Source: Myxococcales bacterium
Lineage (GTDB): Bacteria; Myxococcota_A; Polyangia; Palsa-1104; JAEUJZ01
Direction of reading: 5' to 3'
Assembly (NCBI GenBank): GCA_016794505.1
Contig: JAEUJZ010000013.1
Location: 62,001-126,000, forward strand
DNA: 64,000 nt
The position numbers and the translations under genes are program-made. The notes under the pieces were generated by a model. It was given only the letters and a program-made list of their open reading frames with translations. It was not told the origin of the DNA and ran no database searches. Below, piece after piece: positions 44,627 to 53,120 of the stretch. Numbering within the stretch: the stretch's first letter is position 1; every line of letters begins with the position of its first letter.

Positions 44627-45334
44627 ATGCTGTGTGCCGCTGCGCCTTGCTCACCGCGCGTGTCGTTTCTGCGTCGTGCCAACGTGCGCGTCGCCGCCTT
44701 CGGACGCCTCGCTGGGGCGGCCATGCTGACGTGGCTTTGGGGCTGTGGCACCGCAGAGCCCACGCCGCCGATGCCAGACCCGGCCGAGCCGCACGGTGCG
44801 GTTGGCTGCAGTCCAGAAACCTGCACGGGCTGCTGCTTTGCCGGCATCTGTCAGCCGGGAACCTCGATCAGCGGCTGCGGCAGCGGCGGCCAAAGCTGTC
44901 GCAGCTGCAACCCGGCGGCGTACGAGATCTGCCTGCCGCAGCAGACCTGCGACCTGGATCCCAACGGGCTGTGGCGCTTCTTGTGGACCGAGGCGCGGAT
45001 TCGTCCGACGAACGGCAGCGCAACCTGGGACGTTGGCGCCCAGTCCAAGCCCGACCCCTACTTCAAGATGGGCCCGTTCACGTCGCCGACGCAGAACGAT
45101 ACTCTGTCACCGACGTGGACAGACCAGGGCAAGAACTATCGTGCCAGCGATCTGACCTCGCTGGGCGTGACGCTTGAGCTATGGGACCAAGACACGACAT
45201 CGGCCGACGATGTCATCGCTCCGGCCCGGCTGTTTCGTTTTCAGACAGCCGACTTGGCCGCCGGCCAGGTCACCGTCACCGGCTGGGGGCAGACAGACAG
45301 CGTCACGCTGCGCTTCATCAAGCTGCCACCGTAA
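44627..45334 (+). CDS. Cys-rich lipoprotein with C2-like domain
   Basis: 235 residues. The N-terminal signal ends near a WGC motif (about residue 38), a probable lipobox. It is followed by a cysteine-rich segment (about 55-107) with CSPETCTGCC and GQSCRSC patterns, seen in many myxobacterial secreted proteins. The C-terminal domain (about 112-235) has DPYFKM, TLSPTW and LELWDQDTTSADDVI in the order of C2 domains; the Asp residues could bind Ca2+. GAGGAG lies about 8 bases before ATG 44627, which excludes an in-frame upstream extension overlapping the thioredoxin-like gene. It is the last gene of the plus-strand cluster and converges with the TIR-NB-ARC gene. The C2 assignment is by pattern and unconfirmed. 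Confidence 0.6.
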   Translation: MLCAAAPCSPRVSFLRRANVRVAAFGRLAGAAMLTWLWGCGTAEPTPPMPDPAEPHGAVGCSPETCTGCCFAGICQPGTSISGCGSGGQSCRSCNPAAYEICLPQQTCDLDPNGLWRFLWTEARIRPTNGSATWDVGAQSKPDPYFKMGPFTSPTQNDTLSPTWTDQGKNYRASDLTSLGVTLELWDQDTTSADDVIAPARLFRFQTADLAAGQVTVTGWGQTDSVTLRFIKLPP

Positions 45335-45383
45335 GCGGACCCCGATTCACGCCCGCAGCGGGCAGTCCCGCACGGCGACAGCG

Positions 45384-45399
45384 CGTCGTCAAGACGACG
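45384..45399. repeat. Inverted repeat at the convergent gene ends
   Basis: CGTCGTC-AA-GACGACG is a perfect 7-base inverted repeat spanning the end of the minus-strand TIR-NB-ARC gene, 50 bases after the last plus-strand stop. No T-run follows on either strand, so a terminator role is only a possibility. Confidence 0.25.
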
Positions 45400-48300
45400 A
45401 TCGGCGTGGGCTTCCGGTAGTGCCGTGCGTCTCAGATGCCAACGCGCGAGCTGCCTGCGCCACCGGGACATACACATCGAGCCCTGTCCCCAGCTCAGCA
45501 GCCTGCACCGCCTGCAAAGCCCAGTCTCGCCGCTGTTGAGTCAAGCCCTGCGCCGCAGCGATACGCGCGAGCAGCAGCAGCGCATCGGCAGCGTACAGGC
45601 GAAGCTCGCCCCGTGCGGCTAGCGACCACGCCAGCGTGGCGTGAGAGATCGCCGCGGTGGCATCACCCACTGCCAGCCGGACTTCCGCCAGCGCCAGGCT
45701 GGTGTCGATCTCGTACCCGGCCAATCCCGAGGCGCGAGTCATGCGCAGGTTGTCGGCAAGGCGCTCGCTCCACAGCGAAAGCGCGTCGCCAAGCGACTTT
45801 GGCGCAGCCAGCGCCGGATGCGCAATATGCCGCGCCAGCACCGCATCCAACGCCAAGAGCTCCTGCGTGCGCGCCAGCGAGCGCGGCTCCATCGAAAGCA
45901 GCAGCTCGCGGCCTGCGTGTGCAGCCTGTACCGCACGGGCGGGCCGTTGGTTCATGCCGTGCGCCTGCGCACACAATCGATGGATGCGAGCCAACGAACA
46001 GCGGGCCGCTGCATCCTCGCGGGCACTGCCCAAGGCCGGCAGCTTGAGCGCCTCAAGCAGGCGTTCCGCCTCGTCGCTGCGGCCCATGCAGATCAGCGTC
46101 AGGGCATGCTCGGCGTCCAGCAGCCATGGAATCGGATCCCAGGGATGCAGCTCATGCGATCCGCTGACCTCGGACGAAAGAAAAAGCAAGCCGCGCTGCT
46201 CTTCACAGAAGCGCACCGCGGCCTGCAGCTCTCCGCATACGCGCAGCATGGCGACTTGGTTCATGCTGTCGTCCAGCACCGACTGCAGGATCTCGTCGAC
46301 GTTGTACATGCCCGAGTCGTCGCTGCTGCTTTCGCTGAGTCGGCGCTTGTGGTCGAGAAAATCCAAGGCGCGGCGCAATAGACCCGCGGCGAACAACACG
46401 ACCGCGAAGCGCTGATTAAACCACTGCCGCGGATCGCCCGCCTTCCAGCTATACGCCTGCGGCTTCAGCTCTGGCGACAGCGCAGAAAACAGCTCCAGCG
46501 CCGTCCGTACGTCGACGAATTCATGCACCAGCGGCGCATAGATGCGCTGCCTTAGCACCTGCAGAGCGCGGCTGTGATTGCCGGATGCCACCAGCTGATG
46601 AAACAGCTCGATCAGCGGCTCAAGCTGACTGCGGTCTTGTGCCTGACCTGCCGTCGCAAACGACTCAAAGTATGTGCTTAGGTCGTGGTGAATGCTCTGC
46701 TTGTTGACCAAGCGCTCATAGGCATAGCGGCGGACCACTGGATGCAGATCGAACTGTCGTCGACGTTCTTCGCGCAGCAGCAGATTGCGCGAGGTCAGCT
46801 CGCGCACCGCTCGACGCAGCGTACTGGCATCGCGACCTCGCGCACCACCCGCCTGCGCGCGGGCATCCTCGACGGCGACAATCGCCTTGTAGTCCACCGG
46901 CCCGCGAAACGCCGCGATGGAGCTAAGGAGCTGCTGGTCCGGTCGCGCCAAAGACTCAAAGGCCACATGCAGGATGTGGTGCTGCCGTCGCACCAGATCG
47001 CGAATCACGTCGTAGCCATCGGCCGCGCGCAGGTCTCCTGGGTACATGGGATCGTTGCGAATGACGCCGATCAAAAGACGCATCGCCAGCGGATGTCGCC
47101 CATAGATCGCGGCCAGCGCTGCAATGTCCTTGGCATGGGCGGTGATCCCCGAGTGGTGAAAGAGCTCCACGACTTCGTCATCGCTGAAGTCGCGAAGAAT
47201 CACCCGCCGACAGGCCGATAGCGGCGAGCCGTCGGCGGCCTCCAGCTCGGCTGGAAACAGGCGGCTGGTCAGAAGAACCCGCGCGCGAAGCTGAGGAATG
47301 CCGCACAAGCCCACCAGGAAGCGCACCGCATCGTGGTCGATGCAGCGACGCGCATCACGCGGGTCCCCCCCCACAGGCATGTCCCCGTGATCGGGACGAT
47401 AGCCCGCGATGTAGCTTTTCAGCTCGCGCTCGAAGCCATCGAGCACCAGGAAGAAGCGCTGCCGCTCTAGGTGCCACAGAAGCTCGCGCACCGGATCATC
47501 CTTGTGCCCGAGCGGGGCAGGGCTTGACTCGGAGTCCGTCGTGCCCCGGAAGTAGCGCAGCGCCGCCTTGAGAAACTCGGGAAAGCGCGCGTTGACTTCA
47601 TAAAACGACCACCACAGGAACCCCTGGCAAGGGCGCTCGGGCCGAAAGCGACGGTGCAGCGGAGGCGAGCCCGCACCGGGCAGAGGCGCTCCCAGCACAT
47701 CAAACTGGCTGAAGCACCAAGCGAGCGCCGTCTTGCCCTGCCCGCCCATCGCTTCCAAAACCAAAAGCGGAGCCGCATCGCCATTGAACCAGTCCGCGAG
47801 CAGGCGACGTTCCTCGGAGCGGCCGATGAAGTGAGCGTCCAGCGGATAGGGATGCGCAATCAGCGGCTGGGGCGGCAGCGGACGTGGACACGAGCCGCCG
47901 AGCGCGCGGCGCTGAAACGAAAAGTTGGCGAGCGCGCGTTCGATGCGCCGCGGCAGCTCCTTCGCGCTTTCAAAAAAATCGACGACACGATTGCGCAATA
48001 ATTCCCGGCGAAGCGAAATAATTTCCCCATGCTGTGCGGATGACTGCCCTGGTATTTGATTTCGTTCTTCCCATTGCCGCAGAAAAACCAAGGCCGGTTT
48101 GCCATCGGATTCAATTTCACGATATACGTGCCGCACGAACTGCAGATGTGACGATTCAGTGTTAAGAGCCGGGCTGTCTTCTTGCACAATGACGACAATC
48201 TCTGCGTTCCTGAGCGCTGTCCGGCAGGCATCGACCCGTGCCTGTTCGCTGCCAAAGGCGGCGCGGTCGAACAGGTCTATTTGAATGGAACCAAGCGACA

Positions 48301-48841
48301 AAAGGGCGGTGCGCAGCGCCTGCTCATACGCAGCGGGCTCCTCTCCGGCCACGCACAAAAGGACGCGCAGCAGTCCACGGGGACGCTCGCGACCGAGCGC
48401 CCGCAGCTGCCGCGTAACCTCTTTCCACCCGTGATCGTGCGTTGGCCAGTCGACAATCGGCCGCCCACCAGGCGGTAGCGGATCGAGTCGGCTGAGAGCG
48501 GTGGCTTGCCATTCAACGGGGCGCAAGATCACCGGCAGCACGATGAGCTGGCCCAACGCCTGACGCGAAAAGATGTGCTGCATATCCGGGCGCTGCATGC
48601 TGTTGGCCGCCAAGAAGTCTGCGCTAATTAGCAAAATAACAATGTCAGCCGCCGCGGCCTGTCGTTCGCTTTCCTCTTGCCAATTTTTTCCTAATTCAAT
48701 AACAAGACCATGGCTATATTGTATGATTCCTTCATTCTGAAGCAACGCCAAGTGATGACTTAATTCATCACAGAACGACTGATCTTTGTTGGTATAGATC
48801 AGCCACACTCGTAGCGGCGAGGACAGCGACGTCACCGGCAC
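45389..48841 (-). CDS. TIR / receiver-like / NB-ARC / TPR protein (bacterial NLR, STAND NTPase)
   Basis: A 1150-residue cytoplasmic protein with the layout of bacterial immune NLRs. A TIR_2-type domain (about 9-148) has LIYTNKD, ADIVILLISADFL and VILRPVEW; the position normally holding the catalytic Glu is Asp86. A second alpha/beta domain (about 155-300, LLRVLLCVAGEEP ... AEIVVIV) resembles a DUF4062- or TIR-like fold. The NB-ARC module has Walker A GGQGKTA (367-373), Walker B FFLVLDGFE (464-472), a sensor RVLLTSR (about 535) and a GLPL-like GRHPLAM. A winged-helix region and helical TPR-like repeats (about 700-1130) complete it. Such proteins recognise phage components and trigger NAD+ depletion. 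It begins at GTG 48841 without an obvious ribosome site. Two low-GC patches lie near 48000-48130 and 48630-48790. Confidence 0.85.
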   Translation of the reverse strand: MPVTSLSSPLRVWLIYTNKDQSFCDELSHHLALLQNEGIIQYSHGLVIELGKNWQEESERQAAAADIVILLISADFLAANSMQRPDMQHIFSRQALGQLIVLPVILRPVEWQATALSRLDPLPPGGRPIVDWPTHDHGWKEVTRQLRALGRERPRGLLRVLLCVAGEEPAAYEQALRTALLSLGSIQIDLFDRAAFGSEQARVDACRTALRNAEIVVIVQEDSPALNTESSHLQFVRHVYREIESDGKPALVFLRQWEERNQIPGQSSAQHGEIISLRRELLRNRVVDFFESAKELPRRIERALANFSFQRRALGGSCPRPLPPQPLIAHPYPLDAHFIGRSEERRLLADWFNGDAAPLLVLEAMGGQGKTALAWCFSQFDVLGAPLPGAGSPPLHRRFRPERPCQGFLWWSFYEVNARFPEFLKAALRYFRGTTDSESSPAPLGHKDDPVRELLWHLERQRFFLVLDGFERELKSYIAGYRPDHGDMPVGGDPRDARRCIDHDAVRFLVGLCGIPQLRARVLLTSRLFPAELEAADGSPLSACRRVILRDFSDDEVVELFHHSGITAHAKDIAALAAIYGRHPLAMRLLIGVIRNDPMYPGDLRAADGYDVIRDLVRRQHHILHVAFESLARPDQQLLSSIAAFRGPVDYKAIVAVEDARAQAGGARGRDASTLRRAVRELTSRNLLLREERRRQFDLHPVVRRYAYERLVNKQSIHHDLSTYFESFATAGQAQDRSQLEPLIELFHQLVASGNHSRALQVLRQRIYAPLVHEFVDVRTALELFSALSPELKPQAYSWKAGDPRQWFNQRFAVVLFAAGLLRRALDFLDHKRRLSESSSDDSGMYNVDEILQSVLDDSMNQVAMLRVCGELQAAVRFCEEQRGLLFLSSEVSGSHELHPWDPIPWLLDAEHALTLICMGRSDEAERLLEALKLPALGSAREDAAARCSLARIHRLCAQAHGMNQRPARAVQAAHAGRELLLSMEPRSLARTQELLALDAVLARHIAHPALAAPKSLGDALSLWSERLADNLRMTRASGLAGYEIDTSLALAEVRLAVGDATAAISHATLAWSLAARGELRLYAADALLLLARIAAAQGLTQQRRDWALQAVQAAELGTGLDVYVPVAQAARALASETHGTTGSPRRSSS

Positions 48842-48925
48842 AGCATAGCGTTGAATGTGCAGTCCCTGAAAAGAATCTGGGCTGCAGGTCTGCCCGTTTA
48901 CTGGCCGCGCGCCCCCGCCGCCGCG

Positions 48926-49558
48926 CTAGTACTTCACCGAACAACCATAGGGCGGCGTCGTCGGGACGCTGACGGGCTTGTTGGCCATGGCTTCCGTCAG
49001 AGCCTGCGTCACATAGTTCTTGGCCGTGGCGATGTCGCCGGCATCGGTGCTGGGCTTGTCGTCGATGGCGCCGCCATAGATCAGCGTGCCCTGCGGGTTG
49101 ACGATGAACATGTGCGGCGTCGTCTTGGCGCCGTACAGCTTGCCTAGCTCGCCCTTGGGATCCAGAAGCACAGCCGTCGGCGCGGCCCCCGCCTGCTTCA
49201 TGTTGGCGTTGGCAGTCGGCCCATCGACATGCCCTTCTTTGCCCGGTGCCGACGAGACGACGGCCAGCCAGATCACGCCCTTGCCCGTCCACTCTTTCTG
49301 CAGCTTGGGCAGGTTGCCGCTGCCGTAGTGTTTCTTGACGTAGGGGCAGCCGTGGTTGTGCCATTCCAGCACGACGTACTTGCCTTTGTACTGGGCCAGC
49401 GAGACCGCCTTGCCGTTGCTGTCGACGGCTGAAAAGGCTGGCGCTGCGTCCCCCACTTTCGCGGCCTGCACCGCGCCAGGCAGAGCACACAGCGCAAGCG
49501 ACAGACCAGCCACCATTCCAGCGAACCTGCGACGAGAAACCACGTGCGTGGGCTTCAT
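48926..49558 (-). CDS. Exported redoxin (AhpC/TSA-like) with a single active-site cysteine
   Basis: A 210-residue thioredoxin-fold protein. The N-terminus (SRRRFAGMVAGLSLALCALPGAVQA) looks like a Tat signal. The redoxin domain (about 34-190) has DAAPAFSAVDSNGK, then HNHGCPYVKKHY with Cys71, the second Cys of a CxxC being Val74, and PHMFIVNPQG near 145. The family with a CPxV centre acts in thiol redox or peroxide chemistry; with one Cys it would be 1-Cys peroxiredoxin-like or a binding protein. AAGGA lies about 9 bases before the ATG. It is downstream of the TonB-dependent receptor gene (about 125 bases) on the same strand. Confidence 0.78.
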   Translation of the reverse strand: MKPTHVVSRRRFAGMVAGLSLALCALPGAVQAAKVGDAAPAFSAVDSNGKAVSLAQYKGKYVVLEWHNHGCPYVKKHYGSGNLPKLQKEWTGKGVIWLAVVSSAPGKEGHVDGPTANANMKQAGAAPTAVLLDPKGELGKLYGAKTTPHMFIVNPQGTLIYGGAIDDKPSTDAGDIATAKNYVTQALTEAMANKPVSVPTTPPYGCSVKY

Positions 49559-49683
49559 TTCTGCACATCCTTTTTTTGTTGGGTGAAGCGAAACCGAGCG
49601 CCATCGTACCCCGCGAACCGATGCGACGACGCGTGAATGCGCGAGCCAGCCCGCAGCGCCCACCCAAGGCGACCGCGCGGGGG

Positions 49684-51840
49684 CTAGAAATAGAGCGTCG
49701 CGCGAGCCTGAACTTGGATCGGCGTGCCCGGCGTGAAATTCACGTCTTCGCAGCCGACGAACCAGCCCGCATCATTTGTCTGAGCGCGCGTGCCGGCAGG
49801 GCAGGCCGCAGCGGATGGTGGCGCGCTGGTCGGCGCCTCGCCAGCGAGTCGCGAAGTCGTCGCGAACTGCGCCGATCGATACGCGGAATTGGTCAGGTTC
49901 TCGACCGAGATCCCAAGCTCGATCATGCGATAGCGATAGCTGGCGAAGGCGTCGAGCAGATACACCCCCTCGGCTGACAAGAAGCCATCTTCTGTCGCGG
50001 GCCGCGCATCAATGCCGGTAAAGCGCAGGGCCGCGCGCAGCCCAAACGGCAGTAGCGCAGACAGACCCGCGGCCACGGTGACCCGCGGCGCCAAGGCCAC
50101 CGCACTGCCATTCCCCGCGTTCTGCACAAACTTCGCGTCGTTCAATGTCAGATCCAGATCGGCAAACAGCCAGTCTGTGATGCGCAGGCGACCCTCGAAT
50201 TCCAGACCCAAGCGGCGCGTCGCTCCGGCGGCTTCGGTCACGCCTTCGTCGCCGACCCAGACTAGCTCGCTGTCGAGTTCCAGACCCCACAGGCTTGCGG
50301 CCAGATCCAAGCGATCCCACAGCCGCGTGCGAGCGCCTAGCTCATAACCCAGCGCGGCGGTCAGCGGGGTCACCGGATCGGCCCTGCGCACCACGCCACG
50401 CGCGTCGTTCGAATGAAAACCACGGCCGAAGTTTGCGAACAGATCGAGCAAGCGATGCGGCGACACAACCAGCGTCGCCTTGGGGCTCACCAACAGATCG
50501 CCGCGCACACCCGATGTCGCGTCGCCCTGCATGTCCATCGCTGTGACGTCTGGCTGGCGATCGTTTACATCGAACACGAAGTAGTCGGCGCGAAGTCCCG
50601 CGATCAGCCGCAGCCAGCGTGAAAAGCGCAGCTCTTCTTTGATGTACAGCGCCAGGCTGCTCTGGCGAATGTCGTGATCGACGACGGACAACCGCCGCTC
50701 GCGAGCGCGCTGAGCAAACAGGCTGTTGTGGATGACATCCAAGCGACCAGACAGGCCGACGCTGGTATCCATGCCCAGCCAAGAAAGGCGAGCCCGCCTG
50801 CGATAGTTCACGCGAAACCCCAGCAGATCGCGGTCGTCCGCTTGCTCGATGCCGTCGCCGTTTTCAGGGTCGCGCGAAAACAGCGTGAAGTTGGAATACA
50901 GCTTCAGCGAATAGCGCGAGTAATAGACGAGCGCCGATAGATCGTGCGCCTCGTTTCTGAGCTGATACGCAAGGTACACGTTGTATCGAAACGAGGCGCC
51001 CCCTTCGCTGGGATCAAGCGATCCAAAGCGTGAGATCAGACCGTTTTCGACGGCGCGAGCGGGAATCTGTCCCGACGCGAACCAGTCTCCGGCATAGCTG
51101 GTGATGGCCAGCGAGATCGAGGATCCCGGCGCGATGTCATACGTCAGCTTGCCGAACGCATTGAAGCGCTTGCTGCGCTCGGGATTTTCAAACGGCCCAT
51201 CGGCGTAGCTGCCTTCGCCAAACACCAGAGCGTGCAGTCGCCCATCCAAAAAGGAATGGCCTGCGCCGACGACGCCGCGCAGCGTGTTGTACATGCCGCC
51301 TTGCAGTGAGGCGAAGCTGTTCTGCAGGCTGCGCTTGCTGACCAGGTTGATGGCTCCCGCTGTCGCAAAGTCGCCAAGCTCTGCGAAATAGGGGCCTTTG
51401 AATACTTCGATCCGCTCGATGATCTCGGGCAGGACGAAGTTGCTGTCCGCATAGCCCTGGCCATGCGCGTGCGAGACCATGTTGATCGGCACTCCGTCGA
51501 GCGTAAGCGCGACGTCCGTACCATGGTCGGCATCAAAGCCACGCAACAGGTACTGGTTGGCTTTGCCGCCACCGGCATGCTGGATCGTGATCAGGCCTGG
51601 TGCGACGCGCAATAGGTCGCTCGTGCGCTGGATCGGTCGCAGGCGCAGATCCTGCTCGCGCACGGTCAAGGAAGACGCAGCGGTGATCGGTCGGTCGGCC
51701 ACCACCAGCGTCGAAAACGCGGCCTTGCCGTCGGTGTTGGGAGCCGACGAGCTAGCGTCTGGACTCTGCGCCAAGACAGGAGTCTGCACAAACGCGAGGG
51801 CACAAAACATGGTGCCGCACGCGCACGGGATGCGCGACAT
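49684..51840 (-). CDS. TonB-dependent outer-membrane receptor
   Basis: A 718-residue outer-membrane transporter: signal peptide (about 1-25), a plug domain (about 45-170) with DLLRVAPGLITIQHAGGG, LRGFDADHGTDVALTLDGVPIN and IERIEVFKGP, and a 22-strand barrel ending in an aromatic residue (TLYF), as required for BAM recognition. The His-containing loop VSHAHGQGYAD in the plug is typical of receptors for metals or metal chelates in some proteobacteria. GGAGGAG precedes ATG 51840, so the longer reading frame upstream is rejected. It is 55 bases after the His-rich protein gene and upstream of the redoxin. Substrate is not certain, but a transition metal is suggested by the neighbour. Confidence 0.9.
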   Translation of the reverse strand: MSRIPCACGTMFCALAFVQTPVLAQSPDASSSAPNTDGKAAFSTLVVADRPITAASSLTVREQDLRLRPIQRTSDLLRVAPGLITIQHAGGGKANQYLLRGFDADHGTDVALTLDGVPINMVSHAHGQGYADSNFVLPEIIERIEVFKGPYFAELGDFATAGAINLVSKRSLQNSFASLQGGMYNTLRGVVGAGHSFLDGRLHALVFGEGSYADGPFENPERSKRFNAFGKLTYDIAPGSSISLAITSYAGDWFASGQIPARAVENGLISRFGSLDPSEGGASFRYNVYLAYQLRNEAHDLSALVYYSRYSLKLYSNFTLFSRDPENGDGIEQADDRDLLGFRVNYRRRARLSWLGMDTSVGLSGRLDVIHNSLFAQRARERRLSVVDHDIRQSSLALYIKEELRFSRWLRLIAGLRADYFVFDVNDRQPDVTAMDMQGDATSGVRGDLLVSPKATLVVSPHRLLDLFANFGRGFHSNDARGVVRRADPVTPLTAALGYELGARTRLWDRLDLAASLWGLELDSELVWVGDEGVTEAAGATRRLGLEFEGRLRITDWLFADLDLTLNDAKFVQNAGNGSAVALAPRVTVAAGLSALLPFGLRAALRFTGIDARPATEDGFLSAEGVYLLDAFASYRYRMIELGISVENLTNSAYRSAQFATTSRLAGEAPTSAPPSAAACPAGTRAQTNDAGWFVGCEDVNFTPGTPIQVQARATLYF

Positions 51841-51895
51841 GGTCTCCTCCCCGCTGCAGCGGCGATGCGTCGCTGCGGGATGCCAAGGTTCTGGG

Positions 51896-52402
51896 TTAGC
51901 GATGCAGAACCGGCGCCGCAGGAGGCCCGCGTGGACCATGCGCAGCCACTAACAAAGGAGTCGCGGCAACCTCGCGGCCAGCAGCCACAGCGACGGAGAG
52001 ATCCCACAGGAAAATGGCAGGAAGCTGCGGTGATGCGGCCGCCGCAAGCACGCCCAAGGCAAAGTGCGACAGGCTGCCCAGGCCGTGCGCCGCGTCAAAG
52101 GGCGCATGGGATGGCCCAGGGCCGCGCAGGGCGAAAGACAGCGGAAGCGCTCGCTCGACTGGCGCGTCGTGGTGCTCGTGCTGCTCGTCGTGTTCTGGGG
52201 TCTCGGCGTGCTGAAGCTGCGCCGCCCCTTGCGGATGCAGCCGCAAGCCCAGCGCGGTGTGCTGATGCGCGTACCCATGGTTCGCCAGATGCAGCGACGG
52301 CAGAACCAGCGCAGCCAGCAGATACAGAAGCAGCGCGAAGGCGCCACGGCTCTGACGTGAAGCGGACACCGAGTCCGGGCTATGCCACGGTGGATCGCGC
52401 AT
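51896..52402 (-). CDS. His-rich membrane-anchored protein upstream of a TonB receptor
   Basis: A 168-residue protein with an N-terminal hydrophobic segment (about 21-39) that may be a signal anchor, followed by a region very rich in His (about 40-105, e.g. HLANHGYAHQH and HDEQHEHHD) and a second hydrophobic region (about 128-150). Small His-rich exported proteins of this kind often accompany zinc, nickel or copper transport genes. Codon pattern and position directly before the TonB-dependent receptor support a real gene; ATG 52402 has no strong ribosome site, so the start is uncertain. Metal binding is inferred from composition only. Confidence 0.55.
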   Translation of the reverse strand: MRDPPWHSPDSVSASRQSRGAFALLLYLLAALVLPSLHLANHGYAHQHTALGLRLHPQGAAQLQHAETPEHDEQHEHHDAPVERALPLSFALRGPGPSHAPFDAAHGLGSLSHFALGVLAAAASPQLPAIFLWDLSVAVAAGREVAATPLLVAAHGPRGPPAAPVLHR

Positions 52403-52484
52403 GCTCAGCGATCCATACGAGCCAGACCGGCCGATCGTTTCATGGCAGGCCGCGCGCCCTGCCCACAGCGGGGCTTGGTGGCTC

Positions 52485-52994
52485 TTAGCTCTCGCGGATC
52501 GCGATGGAGTGAATCTGGACGCCGGGCTTGGTGGCGCGGCTGGGGTCCCGCTCGGTGATGCTGAACACGACATCCATGCCACGGATCACCTTGCCAAACA
52601 CCGTATGCCGATCGTCTAGGTGCGGCGTGGCGGCAAACGTGATGAAGAACTGACTGCCGTTGCTGTTGGGGCCCGAGTTGGCCATCGACAAAATGCCCGG
52701 ACCACTGTGGCGCAGTGTCGGATCGAACTCATCGGCGAACTTATACCCTGGGCCCCCGGTGCCGGTGCCCGTCGGATCGCCCGCCTGTGCCATGAAGCCG
52801 CGCAAGACACGGTGAAAGGTCACGCCGTCGTAAAACCCATCACGCGCCAGAAACACAAAGTTGTTGACGGTGCGCGGTGCCTGCTTGGCAAACAGCTCGA
52901 CTTCAAACTCGCCCTTTTCCGTCTTAAAGAGGGCGGTGTACCGTCGGCTGGCATCGATGCTCATCTGCGGTGCGCTTCCGTATTTCTTGGCCAC
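52485..52994 (-). CDS. Cyclophilin-type peptidyl-prolyl cis-trans isomerase
   Basis: A 169-residue cytoplasmic cyclophilin catalysing proline cis-trans isomerisation. The core motif FHRVLRGFMAQAGDPTGTG carries the catalytic Arg, and GPNSNGSQFFIT and LDDRHTVFGKVIRGM match the family throughout. No signal peptide is present. The start is GTG 52994, supported by AGGAG 8 bases upstream. Length is typical of PpiB-type enzymes. It stands between the DUF2330 gene and the His-rich gene, with 126 and 80-base gaps. Confidence 0.95.
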   Translation of the reverse strand: MAKKYGSAPQMSIDASRRYTALFKTEKGEFEVELFAKQAPRTVNNFVFLARDGFYDGVTFHRVLRGFMAQAGDPTGTGTGGPGYKFADEFDPTLRHSGPGILSMANSGPNSNGSQFFITFAATPHLDDRHTVFGKVIRGMDVVFSITERDPSRATKPGVQIHSIAIRES

Positions 52995-53120
52995 GACTGC
53001 TCTCCTGCGGGCCCTCGGTCTGATCGAGGCCCCTCATTTTACCGCGCCGGCTCCGCGGTTTTTCAGGCCTTGCGCTCTGTCGCTGCCCTCGTCGACAAAG
53101 CCGACCTTGCCCGGACCCAA

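Noticed and set aside
33995..45334. Type VI secretion regulatory module (FHA, kinase, OmpA-like lipoprotein)
   Set aside because: No VipA/B, Hcp, VgrG, TssK/L/M or ClpV genes are present in the window.
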